A DNA stretch of 64,000 bases, from assembly GCF_004283755.1 (NCBI RefSeq), contig NZ_SHMH01000008.1:186001-250000 (forward strand), written 5' to 3'. Within the stretch, counting starts at the first letter, position 1, and the number at the start of each line of letters is the position of its first letter. Below, one piece after another: positions 8,501 to 16,566 of the stretch. Source of the stretch: Pseudoxanthomonas winnipegensis. Lineage in GTDB: Bacteria; Pseudomonadota; Gammaproteobacteria; Xanthomonadales; Xanthomonadaceae. The position numbers were made by a program, and so were the translations under genes. The notes under the pieces are model-generated. The model worked only from the letters and a program-made list of their open reading frames with translations. It searched no databases and was not told where the DNA came from.

Positions 8501-8740
8501 AGGTGGGCGAATCGACGTGCCAGCTCTGCATCCCACCGATGCCGTCCTGTGATCTCGACCACAGGAATGCCCGCCGCTCGCCGATATTCATCACGCGCCC
8601 TTCACGGGGCTGCCGCACTGCGGCATCATCCAGGCACCTGCTTCGCCGCCAGGCACGGGTCCGTGCAGCGAAATCCAGGCAGGCGCCGTGCGCGCCGCCG
8701 GCCTCTGCGCCGCCCCCGCCCGCCGCGCCAGGATGTCCTT

Positions 8741-9310
8741 ATGCACCCAGCCCTCACCGCCACGCTGACCCGCCTGCCCGGGCTGTACACCGCCGCCATG
8801 CGCCCGCGCCGCCGCGACCTGGCCATCGCGGTGGCCGCGTCCAGCGCGCTGGTGCTGGCCGGCTGCAACGCGCTGGCGGCCTTTGCCCTGGTGCTGACCT
8901 GGTTCGAATACCTGCATCACCAGCGCTGGCAGATGCCGGGCGAGAACACTCGCGCCACCCTGGTGCGTGCCCTGGCCTGCGTGGCCTTCGCCTGGCTGAC
9001 CACGGCGCGCGGCGTAGGCGATGCGGCCTGGGGCATCGGCGCCTTCCTGCTGGTACAGACGGTGCTGGCGCTGCGCGGCTCGCTGCGGCTGCGTCAGGTG
9101 TTCCTGCACGACGTCGCCCAGGCCAGCCCGTCGGTGCCGGCGCACGAGCTGCTGCTGGCCTGCCGCGGCGACCGCACGCTGGTCGAATCCTGGCTGGCGG
9201 GCGAAGAAGACCTCGCCGGGCCGGCGCAGTCCGCGCTGAACGCGGCGGGCCTGCGCCTGTTCCGCCTGCGCCCGCCGATGCCGGCGGTGGAAGAGGGCTC
9301 GGCGCCCTGA
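8741..9310 (+). CDS. Hypothetical membrane protein
   Basis: I do not recognise the family. The frame encodes 189 residues with hydrophobic segments at about 30-55 (including LVLAGCNALAAFALVLTWF) and 68-103 (LACVAFAWLT and GIGAFLLVQTVLAL). The C-terminal half is soluble, with a conserved-looking helix set (HELLLACRGDRTLVESWLAGEED). The sequence LAGC is internal to a membrane helix, not a lipobox, because 30 charged residues precede it. It stands alone between a REP cluster and lgt. Coding potential is supported by the length, the codon third-position GC and the membrane pattern. Confidence 0.6.
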   Translation: MHPALTATLTRLPGLYTAAMRPRRRDLAIAVAASSALVLAGCNALAAFALVLTWFEYLHHQRWQMPGENTRATLVRALACVAFAWLTTARGVGDAAWGIGAFLLVQTVLALRGSLRLRQVFLHDVAQASPSVPAHELLLACRGDRTLVESWLAGEEDLAGPAQSALNAAGLRLFRLRPPMPAVEEGSAP

Positions 9311-9418
9311 TCCGGCGGCGCTGAGCGCGGCCGCGGATCGCCGCGTTGCGGCGCGCCGCATGCGCGCGCCAGCCGGGTACGTCAGAATGTCGGCTGTTTC
9401 GTCCGCCGTCGGCTACGC

Positions 9419-10318
9419 ATGATCTTCCTGCACCACCTCGACCCCATCGCCTTTTCCATCGGCCCGGTCGATGTGCACTGGTACGGCATCGCCTACGCGC
9501 TGTCCTTCTTCGCCGCCTGGTATCTGGGCCGCCGTCGCGTGCAGGCCGGGCGCCTGCCGGGCGTGAACCTGGAGCATTTCTCCGACCTGATGTTCTACGC
9601 CATGCTCGGCGTGGTGCTGGGCGGGCGGCTGGGCTACATCCTGTTCTACGACCTGCCGGTCTACCTGGACAACCCGCTGAAGGTGTTCAAGGTGTGGGAG
9701 GGCGGCATGAGCTTCCACGGCGGCCTGCTCGGCGTGCTCACCGCCGCCTGGCTGTGGTCGCGCCGGCATCGGCTGCACTTCTTCGACACGATGGACTTCC
9801 TGGCGCCGCTGGTGCCGGCCGGCCTGGGCCTGGGCCGCCTGGCCAACTTCGTCAACGGCGAGCTGTGGGGCAAGTACACCGGCACGAACTGGGGCGTGAT
9901 CTTCCCGACCACCGATCCGGCCCTCTACGAGCAGCACCTGAGCCAGGCGCAGCTGCAGGCGCAGTACGCCGCGGGCGCGCTGGACCGCTACGCGCGGCAT
10001 CCTTCGCAGCTCTACGAGGCGCTGCTCGAGGGCGTGCTGATGTTCACGGTGCTGTGGGTGTTCTCGATGCGGCCGCGCCATCGCTACGCGGTGTCCGGGC
10101 TGTTCGCGCTGCTCTACGGCCTCTCGCGCTTCCTGGTCGAACTGGTGCGCGTGCCGGACGCGCAGCTGGGCTACCTGGCCTTCGGCTGGGTGACGATGGG
10201 CCAGCTGCTGAGCCTGCCGCTGGTGGCGCTGGGCCTGTTCCTGCTGTGGCGCTCGCGTCGCGCGCCGGTGCTGCAGCCGGTGCCCCCGGCGCAGGCCACG
10301 CCCGCGGAGGCGCACTGA
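9419..10318 (+). CDS. lgt: Prolipoprotein diacylglyceryl transferase
   Basis: A 299-residue polytopic inner-membrane enzyme that moves diacylglycerol from phosphatidylglycerol to the lipobox cysteine of prolipoproteins, the first step of lipoprotein maturation. The signatures are [11 protein letters not shown] near the N terminus, the catalytic loop [11 protein letters not shown] with the key histidine, and the Lgt motif [15 protein letters not shown]. About seven membrane helices are visible, ending near residue 280. Its TGA overlaps the thyA ATG by one base, giving an lgt-thyA-folA operon. Confidence 0.97.
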   Translation: MIFLHHLDPIAFSIGPVDVHWYGIAYALSFFAAWYLGRRRVQAGRLPGVNLEHFSDLMFYAMLGVVLGGRLGYILFYDLPVYLDNPLKVFKVWEGGMSFHGGLLGVLTAAWLWSRRHRLHFFDTMDFLAPLVPAGLGLGRLANFVNGELWGKYTGTNWGVIFPTTDPALYEQHLSQAQLQAQYAAGALDRYARHPSQLYEALLEGVLMFTVLWVFSMRPRHRYAVSGLFALLYGLSRFLVELVRVPDAQLGYLAFGWVTMGQLLSLPLVALGLFLLWRSRRAPVLQPVPPAQATPAEAH

Positions 10319-11112
10319 TGCGCCAGTACCTGGAGCTGCTGCGCCACGTGCTGGAGCACGGCGCGGAGAAGTCCGACCGCACCGGCACCGGCACGCGCAG
10401 CGTGTTCGGCTGGCAGATGCGCTTCGATCTGGGCGAAGGCTTCCCGCTGGTCACCACCAAGAAACTGCACCTGCGCTCGATCATCCATGAGCTGCTGTGG
10501 TTCCTGAAGGGCGAGACCAACATCGCCTATCTCAAGGACAACAAGGTCAGCATCTGGGACGAATGGGCCGACGCCGACGGCAACCTCGGCCCGGTCTACG
10601 GCAAGCAGTGGCGCAGCTGGGAGGGCGCCGACGGCCAGACCATCGACCAGATGCAGTGGCTGGTGCAGGAGATCAAGCGCAACCCGGATTCGCGCCGGCT
10701 GGTGATCAGCGCCTGGAACGTGGCGCAGCTGCCGCAGATGGCGCTGATGCCGTGCCACAGCCTGTTCCAGTTCTATGTGGTCGACGGCAAGCTCAGCTGC
10801 CAGCTCTACCAGCGCAGCGGCGACATCTTCCTGGGCGTGCCGTTCAACATCGCCAGCTACGCGCTGCTGACCCACATGGTGGCGCAGGCCACTGGCCTGG
10901 GCGTCGGCGATTTCGTGCACACGCTGGGCGATGCGCATCTGTACTCGAACCACTTCGAGCAGGCGCGCGAGCAGCTCACGCGTACGCCGCGTGCCTTGCC
11001 CAGGCTGCATCTGAATCCGGAGGTGACCGATCTGTTCGGCTTCACCTTCGAGGACATCGAGATCCTCGGCTACGACCCGCATCCGGCGATCAGGGCGCCG
11101 GTGGCGGTATGA
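10318..11112 (+). CDS. thyA: Thymidylate synthase
   Basis: A 264-residue ThyA, exactly the usual length of the E. coli-type enzyme. It makes dTMP from dUMP using methylenetetrahydrofolate as both methyl donor and reductant. Landmarks are [12 protein letters not shown], the folate/dUMP block [17 protein letters not shown], the catalytic cysteine in [12 protein letters not shown], the [18 protein letters not shown] segment and [12 protein letters not shown]. The start overlaps the lgt stop, and the stop overlaps the folA start (ATGA). Coupling with folA makes sense because the reaction yields dihydrofolate. Confidence 0.98.
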   Translation: MRQYLELLRHVLEHGAEKSDRTGTGTRSVFGWQMRFDLGEGFPLVTTKKLHLRSIIHELLWFLKGETNIAYLKDNKVSIWDEWADADGNLGPVYGKQWRSWEGADGQTIDQMQWLVQEIKRNPDSRRLVISAWNVAQLPQMALMPCHSLFQFYVVDGKLSCQLYQRSGDIFLGVPFNIASYALLTHMVAQATGLGVGDFVHTLGDAHLYSNHFEQAREQLTRTPRALPRLHLNPEVTDLFGFTFEDIEILGYDPHPAIRAPVAV

Positions 11113-11645
11113 CGCAGGCCTCGTCCGAGGCGCCGGCATCTTCCAGGCCCCGCATCTCGCTCATCGCCGCGCTCGACCGCCACAACGCCATCGGCCGCGA
11201 CAACGATCTGCCGTGGCGCCTGCCCGATGACCTCAAGCGCTTCAAGGCGCTGACCCTGGGCAAGCCGGTGCTGATGGGGCGCAAGACCGCGCAGTCGCTG
11301 GGGCGGGCCTTGCCCGGTCGATTGAACCTGGTGCTGACGCGGGGTGGGCAGGTGCCGTTCGAGGACATGGTCGCGGTCGATTCGCTCGATGCCGCGCTGC
11401 GCCAGGCGAGCGGGCAGGGGGCCGAGGAGCTGTGCGTCATCGGCGGCGGCCAGGTCTATGCGCTGGCCTTGCCGCTGGCCGACGTGCTGTATCTGACCCA
11501 CGTGGACACCGAAGTACAGGGCGCCGAGGCGTTCTTCCCGCATTTCGATCCGGCGCAGTGGCGCATCGCGGCGCGCCAGCCGCATGCGGCCGACGACCGC
11601 CACGCGCTGGCGTTCGAGTTCGTGGATTACGTCAGGCAGGCCTAG
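11109..11645 (+). CDS. folA: Dihydrofolate reductase
   Basis: A 178-residue DHFR that reduces the dihydrofolate produced by ThyA. After a 15-residue leader rich in Ser/Ala come [31 protein letters not shown] (substrate-binding acidic residue in LPDDLKRF), the NADPH-binding [21 protein letters not shown] and the [11 protein letters not shown] motif. The start is the ATG within the thyA stop (ATGA). Chromosomal type, not a mobile trimethoprim-resistance allele as far as gene context shows. Confidence 0.97.
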   Translation: MTQASSEAPASSRPRISLIAALDRHNAIGRDNDLPWRLPDDLKRFKALTLGKPVLMGRKTAQSLGRALPGRLNLVLTRGGQVPFEDMVAVDSLDAALRQASGQGAEELCVIGGGQVYALALPLADVLYLTHVDTEVQGAEAFFPHFDPAQWRIAARQPHAADDRHALAFEFVDYVRQA

Positions 11646-11696
11646 CGGCTGCCATCGAGGCAGGCCCGATAGCCGCTGCAAAAGTCCTCTACCGCC

Positions 11697-11777
11697 GTTC
11701 CCGCGAATGCGGGAACCCAGCGCCTCTGGGGCTTCCCCGAATCAACGTCCATGGTTTCCCGCTTTCGCGGGAACGAC
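11697..11777. repeat. Pair of palindromic repeats (TTCCCGC...GCGGGAA) between convergent genes
   Basis: Two imperfectly matching stem-loops face each other: GTTCCCGCGAATGCGGGAAC (11697-11716) and TTTCCCGCTTTCGCGGGAA (about 11755-11773). They lie between the convergent folA and apaH genes, so the transcribed hairpins could act as a bidirectional terminator or mRNA 3' protector. Similar CCCGC/GCGGG palindromes are widespread intergenic repeats in proteobacteria. They differ in sequence from the GTAG-type REPs elsewhere in the window. Confidence 0.7.
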
Positions 11778-11786
11778 GACCTGATG

Positions 11787-12632
11787 CTAATCGCGCCGTG
11801 CCGTGCCCGGGTCGACATCGCGCCCCGGCACCTGCACCACGCGCAGCTCATCGGCATCTAGCTGCAGCGCGGTGAGCCTGCCGCCCCAGACCGCGCCGGT
11901 GTCGATGGCGTGCACGCCCAGGCCCAGCATCAGCCGCAGCGTGGACCAGTGGCCGCAGACGATCTTCAGTTCGCGCGGCTCGTGGCCGGGCACGGCGAAC
12001 CAGGGATACAGGCCCTGCGCCTGCGTGCCCGGTGTGCCTTTCTCTTCCATCGCGATGCGTCCGCGCGGCGTGCAGTAGCGCATGCGGGTGAGCACGTTGA
12101 TGATCGCGCGCCAGCGGTCCGGGCCGGCCAGGCCGGTGGACCAGTTGGGCTTGTCGCCGTACATGCTGCGCATCAGCTTGCGAAAAGCCGGGCCGCGCAG
12201 CTGCTTCTCCACCTCGCGCGCATAGCCCTCGGCCGCGGCGCAGTTCCAGCGCGGGGCCAGGCCGGCATGCACCATCATCCAGCCCAGCTCGCGGTCCACG
12301 TGCACCAGCTCGCGGTGACGCAGCCATTCCAGCAGCGTGTCGCGGTCGTGCGCCTGCACGATCCGGCCCAGGTCCGGATTGACCTTGCGCTGCTCCTCTT
12401 CGGTGCGCGCGCCGATGGCCAGCAGCGACAGGTCGTGGTTGCCTAGCACCACCTCGCAGTGGTCGCGCAGCGAATGCACCAGGCGCAGGGTCTCCAGCGA
12501 CTGTCCGCCGCGGTTGACCAGATCGCCGCACAACCAGATCCGGTCGCGCGCGGGATCGAAATCGAGTTTTTCCAGCAGCCGTGCCGTGGCGTCGTAACAG
12601 CCCTGCAGGTCGCCAATCGCCCAGACCGCCAT
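11787..12632 (-). CDS. apaH: Symmetrical bis(5'-nucleosyl)-tetraphosphatase
   Basis: A 281-residue ApaH that cleaves Ap4A to two ADP and can decap Np4-RNA. The metallophosphatase motifs are GDLQGCYD at the start, GDLVNRGGQS, LGNHDLSLLA, and MVHAGLAP, with the closing GHWSTLRLMLGLGVHAIDTG. The start was placed at ATG 12632 because MAVWAIGDLQGC is the conserved N terminus. It is the last gene of the lptD-surA-pdxA-rsmA-apaG-apaH operon and follows apaG after 5 bases. Confidence 0.97.
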   Translation of the reverse strand: MAVWAIGDLQGCYDATARLLEKLDFDPARDRIWLCGDLVNRGGQSLETLRLVHSLRDHCEVVLGNHDLSLLAIGARTEEEQRKVNPDLGRIVQAHDRDTLLEWLRHRELVHVDRELGWMMVHAGLAPRWNCAAAEGYAREVEKQLRGPAFRKLMRSMYGDKPNWSTGLAGPDRWRAIINVLTRMRYCTPRGRIAMEEKGTPGTQAQGLYPWFAVPGHEPRELKIVCGHWSTLRLMLGLGVHAIDTGAVWGGRLTALQLDADELRVVQVPGRDVDPGTARRD

Positions 12633-12637
12633 GGCGC

Positions 12638-13018
12638 TTAGTGCAGCGTACGCGGCACCGACAGCGCGAAGGGCGCGATCGGGGCATCGAAGTGCGTGCC
12701 GTCGTCGGCCACCATGTCGTAACGACCGCGCATGGTGCCGTGGTCGGTCTCCAGCACCGCGCCGGAGGTGTACTGGAACAGCTCGCCCGGACGCAGGCGC
12801 GGCTGTTCGCCGACCACGCCCTCGCCATCGACGCGCTCGGTCTTGCCGTTGCCGTCGGTGATTTCCCAATGGCGCGCGAGCAGGCGCGCCGGCTGCGTGC
12901 CGCGGTTGCGGATCACGATGGTGTAGGCGAAGACGTAATGACCGCTGGCAGGTTCCGAGCGTTCTTCCAGGAACCGGGTGGCGACATCGACATCGATGGC
13001 GTAATCGTTGCTGCTCAT
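12638..13018 (-). CDS. apaG: Co2+/Mg2+ efflux-associated protein ApaG
   Basis: A 126-residue single-domain protein with a fibronectin-III-like fold. Family features are [49 protein letters not shown] and [18 protein letters not shown]. ApaG is conserved between rsmA and apaH, as here; it was linked to cobalt tolerance and magnesium efflux in Salmonella, but the molecular role is not settled. The start is the ATG 20 bases after the rsmA stop, giving the conserved N-terminal [12 protein letters not shown]. Confidence 0.95.
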   Translation of the reverse strand: MSSNDYAIDVDVATRFLEERSEPASGHYVFAYTIVIRNRGTQPARLLARHWEITDGNGKTERVDGEGVVGEQPRLRPGELFQYTSGAVLETDHGTMRGRYDMVADDGTHFDAPIAPFALSVPRTLH

Positions 13019-13038
13019 GCGCACAGTGTACTCAAGCC

Positions 13039-13851
13039 TCAGCCCGGTTCGGCCGCCTCGCCGTACGGCAGATTGGCCAGCGCGATGAAGTCGCGCACGG
13101 CCACCTGTTCGGCGCGCGCATCGGGGCGGATGCCGGCGGCCTCGATCTGGGCCACGTCGCACACGCTGGACAGCGCATTGCGCAAGGTCTTGCGGCGCTG
13201 GCCGAAGGCCGCGCGCACCACTGCTTCCAGGCGCTTGGGATCGCGTACGTCGATACGCGCCGGATCCCGCGGCACCAGGCGCACCACGGCCGAATCGACC
13301 TTCGGCGGCGGGCTGAACGCGCCCGGCGGCACCACGAACAGCGGCGTCACCTCGCAATAGGCCTGCAGCATCACGCTCAGGCGTCCGTAGACCTTGCTGC
13401 CCGGGCCTGCGGCCATGCGATCGACCACTTCCTTCTGCAGCATGAAATGCATGTCCGCGATCGCCGCGGCATGGTCCAGCGCATGGAACAGGATCGGCGA
13501 GGACAGGTTGTAAGGCAGGTTGCCGACCAGGCGCAGCGTGCGGCCCTGCGCCAGCGCGGTGAAATCGACCGAGAGCACATCGCGGTGGAGGATGGTCAGA
13601 TCGCCCACGTCCTGCGCGGCGGCGGTGAGCGGGGCGATGAGGTCGCGGTCGAACTCGATCGCGGTCAGCGCGCCGTGCCGGCGCAGCAGCGGGAAGGTGA
13701 TCGCGCCCTGGCCTGGGCCGATCTCCACCAGGGTGTCGCCCGGCTTGGGATCGACCGCCTGCACGATGCGGTCGATGTAGTGCCGCTCGTGCAGGAAGTG
13801 CTGGCCGAGCGACTTCTTGGCCGGTGCACTGAAGTGGGGGGTAGCGGTCAT
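13039..13851 (-). CDS. rsmA: 16S rRNA (adenine1518-N6/adenine1519-N6)-dimethyltransferase
   Basis: A 270-residue RsmA/KsgA that dimethylates two adjacent adenines in helix 45 of 16S rRNA late in 30S assembly. Seen motifs are [11 protein letters not shown] at the N terminus, the SAM-binding [12 protein letters not shown], the acidic residue in AIEFDRD, and the catalytic [12 protein letters not shown]. The C-terminal helical domain is present. The upstream gap to pdxA is 282 bases and holds a cluster of REP stems, so the operon may be interrupted or attenuated here. Confidence 0.97.
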   Translation of the reverse strand: MTATPHFSAPAKKSLGQHFLHERHYIDRIVQAVDPKPGDTLVEIGPGQGAITFPLLRRHGALTAIEFDRDLIAPLTAAAQDVGDLTILHRDVLSVDFTALAQGRTLRLVGNLPYNLSSPILFHALDHAAAIADMHFMLQKEVVDRMAAGPGSKVYGRLSVMLQAYCEVTPLFVVPPGAFSPPPKVDSAVVRLVPRDPARIDVRDPKRLEAVVRAAFGQRRKTLRNALSSVCDVAQIEAAGIRPDARAEQVAVRDFIALANLPYGEAAEPG

Positions 13852-13922
13852 TGCGACAGTTTACCCGGCATGGGCAGGCCGTCCTCTTTGTCGTGGGAGC
13901 CGCATCACGTCCCAGCATCCTG

Positions 13923-14092
13923 GTAGAGCGGAGCTTGCTCCGCTGCTCTCCGGCCGGATCATCGGGAAAGCCCCAGCGGAGCAAGCTCCGCTCTACATCC
14001 GTGGGATTGGTGGGAGAGCCCCAGCGGAGCGAGCTCCGCTCTACAGCCGTGGGATCGGTGGGAAGGCCTCAGCGGAGCAAGCTCCGCTCTAC
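13923..14092. repeat. GTAG-type REP cluster (four stems) inside the lptD operon
   Basis: One forward copy headed by GTAG (13923-13945) faces three inverted copies each ending CTAC (13974-13996, 14022-14044, 14070-14092). The last three are spaced regularly by 48 bases with related spacers (GTGGGATNGGTGGGA...), which indicates local duplication of one half-unit. The cluster occupies the space between pdxA and rsmA, which are read in the same direction. Apart from it, this 282-base stretch holds nothing else that I can identify. Confidence 0.85.
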
Positions 14093-14133
14093 AGGGGGGG
14101 CGGGTGCTTCCAGGCGGGGGCTTGCCGCTGAGC

Positions 14134-15111
14134 TCACCGTGTGCGCCTGCGCGCGGCCATCGCCGCGCAGGTGCGCACCGCGGCGAACAGGCTGGACGGG
14201 TCGGCCACGCCCTGGCCGGCCAGCGCCAGCGCGGTGCCGTGATCGACCGCCACGCGCGGGTAGGGCAGGCCCAGGGTGAGGTTCACGGCCTGCTCGAAGC
14301 CGCTGTACTTGAGCACCGGCAGGCCCTGGTCGTGATACATCGCCAGCACCGCGTCGAAGCCGGCCAGCTTGTCGGGCAGGAAGGCCGTGTCGGCCGGCAG
14401 CGGGCCGATCAGCTCCAGGTCTTCCCCGCGCAAGCGCGCCAGCGTCGGGATGATCAGGTCCAGCTCCTCGCGGCCCAGATGGCCTTCCTCCCCGGCGTGC
14501 GGGTTCAGGCCGAGCACGCACAGGCGCGGACGGGCGATGCCGAAATCCTCGCGCAGCGCCTGCGCGGTGGTGTGCACGGCGTGGCGCAGGGCGGTCTCGG
14601 TAATCGCGTCGGGCACCGCGCGCAGCGGCAGGTGGGTGGTGACCAGCGCCACGCGCACGATCTGGTTGGCCAGCATCATCACCACCGCGCGGCCGGCATG
14701 GTGGGCCAGCAGTTCGGTGGTGCCGGTATAGGCGATGCCGCCTTCGTTGATTACCGCCTTGTGCACGGGGCCGGTGACCACACCGGCGAAGCGGCCGGCG
14801 ATGCAGCCATCGGCCGCGGCGAGCAGGGCGTCGATCACCGCGGCCGCGTTGCGCGGATCGGTCCTGCCGAAGCGGCTGGGCACCGCGTTGGGTACCGGCA
14901 CGAAGGCCAGGTCGCCCGGCGCCTGGGGCTGCGCGTCGGCGGGCAGCAGGTTCAGCGGCAGCGCCAGCGCCTGGGCCGCCGCGTGCAGGGCGTCGGCATC
15001 GCCGAAGGCGACCAGCCGGCAGTCCTTGCGCGGCTGCTGGATCAGCCGGATGCACAGTTCCGGCCCGATCCCGGCTGGCTCGCCGGGGACGAGCGCCAGG
15101 TCGGGCCGCAT
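14134..15111 (-). CDS. pdxA: 4-hydroxythreonine-4-phosphate dehydrogenase
   Basis: A 325-residue PdxA that oxidises 4-phosphohydroxy-L-threonine with NAD in the pyridoxal phosphate pathway. The start was set at ATG 15111 (MRPDLALVPGEPAGIGPEL), the conserved N terminus. Metal and substrate residues are visible in VTTHLPLRAV (His), NPHAGEEGHLGREE (His/Glu) and AMYHDQGLPVLKY (His/Asp). The GVVTGPVHKAVINEGG segment is also typical. It begins 13 bases after surA and belongs to the lptD operon. Confidence 0.97.
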   Translation of the reverse strand: MRPDLALVPGEPAGIGPELCIRLIQQPRKDCRLVAFGDADALHAAAQALALPLNLLPADAQPQAPGDLAFVPVPNAVPSRFGRTDPRNAAAVIDALLAAADGCIAGRFAGVVTGPVHKAVINEGGIAYTGTTELLAHHAGRAVVMMLANQIVRVALVTTHLPLRAVPDAITETALRHAVHTTAQALREDFGIARPRLCVLGLNPHAGEEGHLGREELDLIIPTLARLRGEDLELIGPLPADTAFLPDKLAGFDAVLAMYHDQGLPVLKYSGFEQAVNLTLGLPYPRVAVDHGTALALAGQGVADPSSLFAAVRTCAAMAARRRTR

Positions 15112-15124
15112 CACCCTGGCTGCC

Positions 15125-16558
15125 TTACGGCATCTGGCTGGACGAGGCCGAGCCGGGCATGTCGTTGTTGTCGCCGCCGCGCTGCTTCTTGCCGGCACGG
15201 GCCGCTTCCTCGGCCGCGCCCGGGGCGCTCATCGCGGTATCCGGCGTGGCGTTGTCGATCGCCGGGTCGCCGGTGCGGAAGCTGACGTAGGCTTCGCCGC
15301 GCAGCTCCAGCAGGTAGCGGTTGTATTCCTCTTCCAGCTTGCGCCGGCCGATCGTGTCCCGCACCTGGGCACGGCGGTTCTGATCGGTCACGTCGGTCTG
15401 GCGGGTGCCCTCGCGCTGAACGATGTGCCAGCCGGCCTCGGTACGGAAGGGCTCGCTGACCTCGCCGTCCTTCAGCGCGGTCAGGCGCTGGCCGAAGTCC
15501 GGGCCAAACTGGTCGGCGGTGAACCAGCCCAGGTCGCCGCCATCGTTTTTGGTGTTGGCGTCCTCGGAGTCGGCCTTGGCCAGCTCGGCGAAGTCCGCGC
15601 CGCCGGCGATGCGGGCGCGCAGGGTGTCGATCTTGGCCTTGGCCGCCGCGGCGTCCTGCACCGGCGTGACGCGCACCAGGATGTGGCGGGCGTGGTACTC
15701 GGTGGTCATCTGGCTGGGCGCCTGCGAGGCGTCGCGGGTCTCGACCAGCTTGAGCAGCTGGAAGCCGGACGGACCGCGGATCGGGCCGACCACCTGGCCG
15801 GCCTGCATGCTCTTGAGCGTGTCGACGAAGGCCACCGGGATCTCGTCCAGGCTGCGCCAGCCCAGATCGCCGCCTTCCAGCGCGTTGGGGCTGTCCGAAT
15901 AGCGCACGGCCGCGGCCGAGAAGTCCATCTCGTTGCGGTCCAGCAGGCTCTTGACGCCCTCGGCCTTCTTCTGGCCGGTGGCGATCTGCTCGGCGGTGGC
16001 GCCCTCGGGCAGTCCGATCAGGATGTGCGCCAGGTGGTACTGCACGCCGCCGTTGGCCTGGGCCTTGAGCGCGGCGTCGACCTCGGCCTCGCTGACCCGG
16101 ATGCGGCTCTGGCCGTAGCTCTGGCGCAGACGCTGGACGGTGATCTCGTCGCGCAGCGAGCTGCGGAACTCGTCGAAGGACAGGCCTTCGGCGGCCAGGC
16201 GCTGGCGCAGGCCGTCGACGGTGGTGTTGTTCTGCTGGGCCACGCTGGCCACGGCGCTGTTGACTTCCTCGTCGCTGACGCTGATGCCGTTTTCCTGGGC
16301 GCGGGCGACCTGCAGCTTGACCAGCACCAGGCGCTCGAGCACCTGCCGGCGCAGCACTTCAGGCGGCGGCAGCTGGGCGGGGTTGCTGGCGTACTGGGCC
16401 TGGACGTTGGCCACGGCGCGGTCCAGCTCGCTCTTCAGCACCACGTCCTCGTTGACCACGGCGGCGATGCCGTCCAGCGGCTGGGATTCCTGCGCGCGCA
16501 GCGGCGCGATGACGGTAGCGGCCAGCAGGCCGGCAACGAAAAGGGATCGAATGGTCAT
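15125..16558 (-). CDS. surA: Periplasmic chaperone and peptidyl-prolyl isomerase SurA
   Basis: A 477-residue SurA that escorts outer-membrane proteins, including LptD, across the periplasm. It has a signal peptide (residues 1-22, ending PLRAQ), the N-terminal chaperone domain starting LDGIAAVVNEDVVLKSELD, and two parvulin domains beginning YHLAHILIGLP (about 175) and YHARHILVRV (about 290) with DLGWFTADQFGP in the second. The C-terminal 40 residues are low complexity and longer than in E. coli. It starts 8 bases after the lptD stop, so the two are coexpressed. Confidence 0.97.
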   Translation of the reverse strand: MTIRSLFVAGLLAATVIAPLRAQESQPLDGIAAVVNEDVVLKSELDRAVANVQAQYASNPAQLPPPEVLRRQVLERLVLVKLQVARAQENGISVSDEEVNSAVASVAQQNNTTVDGLRQRLAAEGLSFDEFRSSLRDEITVQRLRQSYGQSRIRVSEAEVDAALKAQANGGVQYHLAHILIGLPEGATAEQIATGQKKAEGVKSLLDRNEMDFSAAAVRYSDSPNALEGGDLGWRSLDEIPVAFVDTLKSMQAGQVVGPIRGPSGFQLLKLVETRDASQAPSQMTTEYHARHILVRVTPVQDAAAAKAKIDTLRARIAGGADFAELAKADSEDANTKNDGGDLGWFTADQFGPDFGQRLTALKDGEVSEPFRTEAGWHIVQREGTRQTDVTDQNRRAQVRDTIGRRKLEEEYNRYLLELRGEAYVSFRTGDPAIDNATPDTAMSAPGAAEEAARAGKKQRGGDNNDMPGSASSSQMP

Positions 16559-16566
16559 GGATGTCT

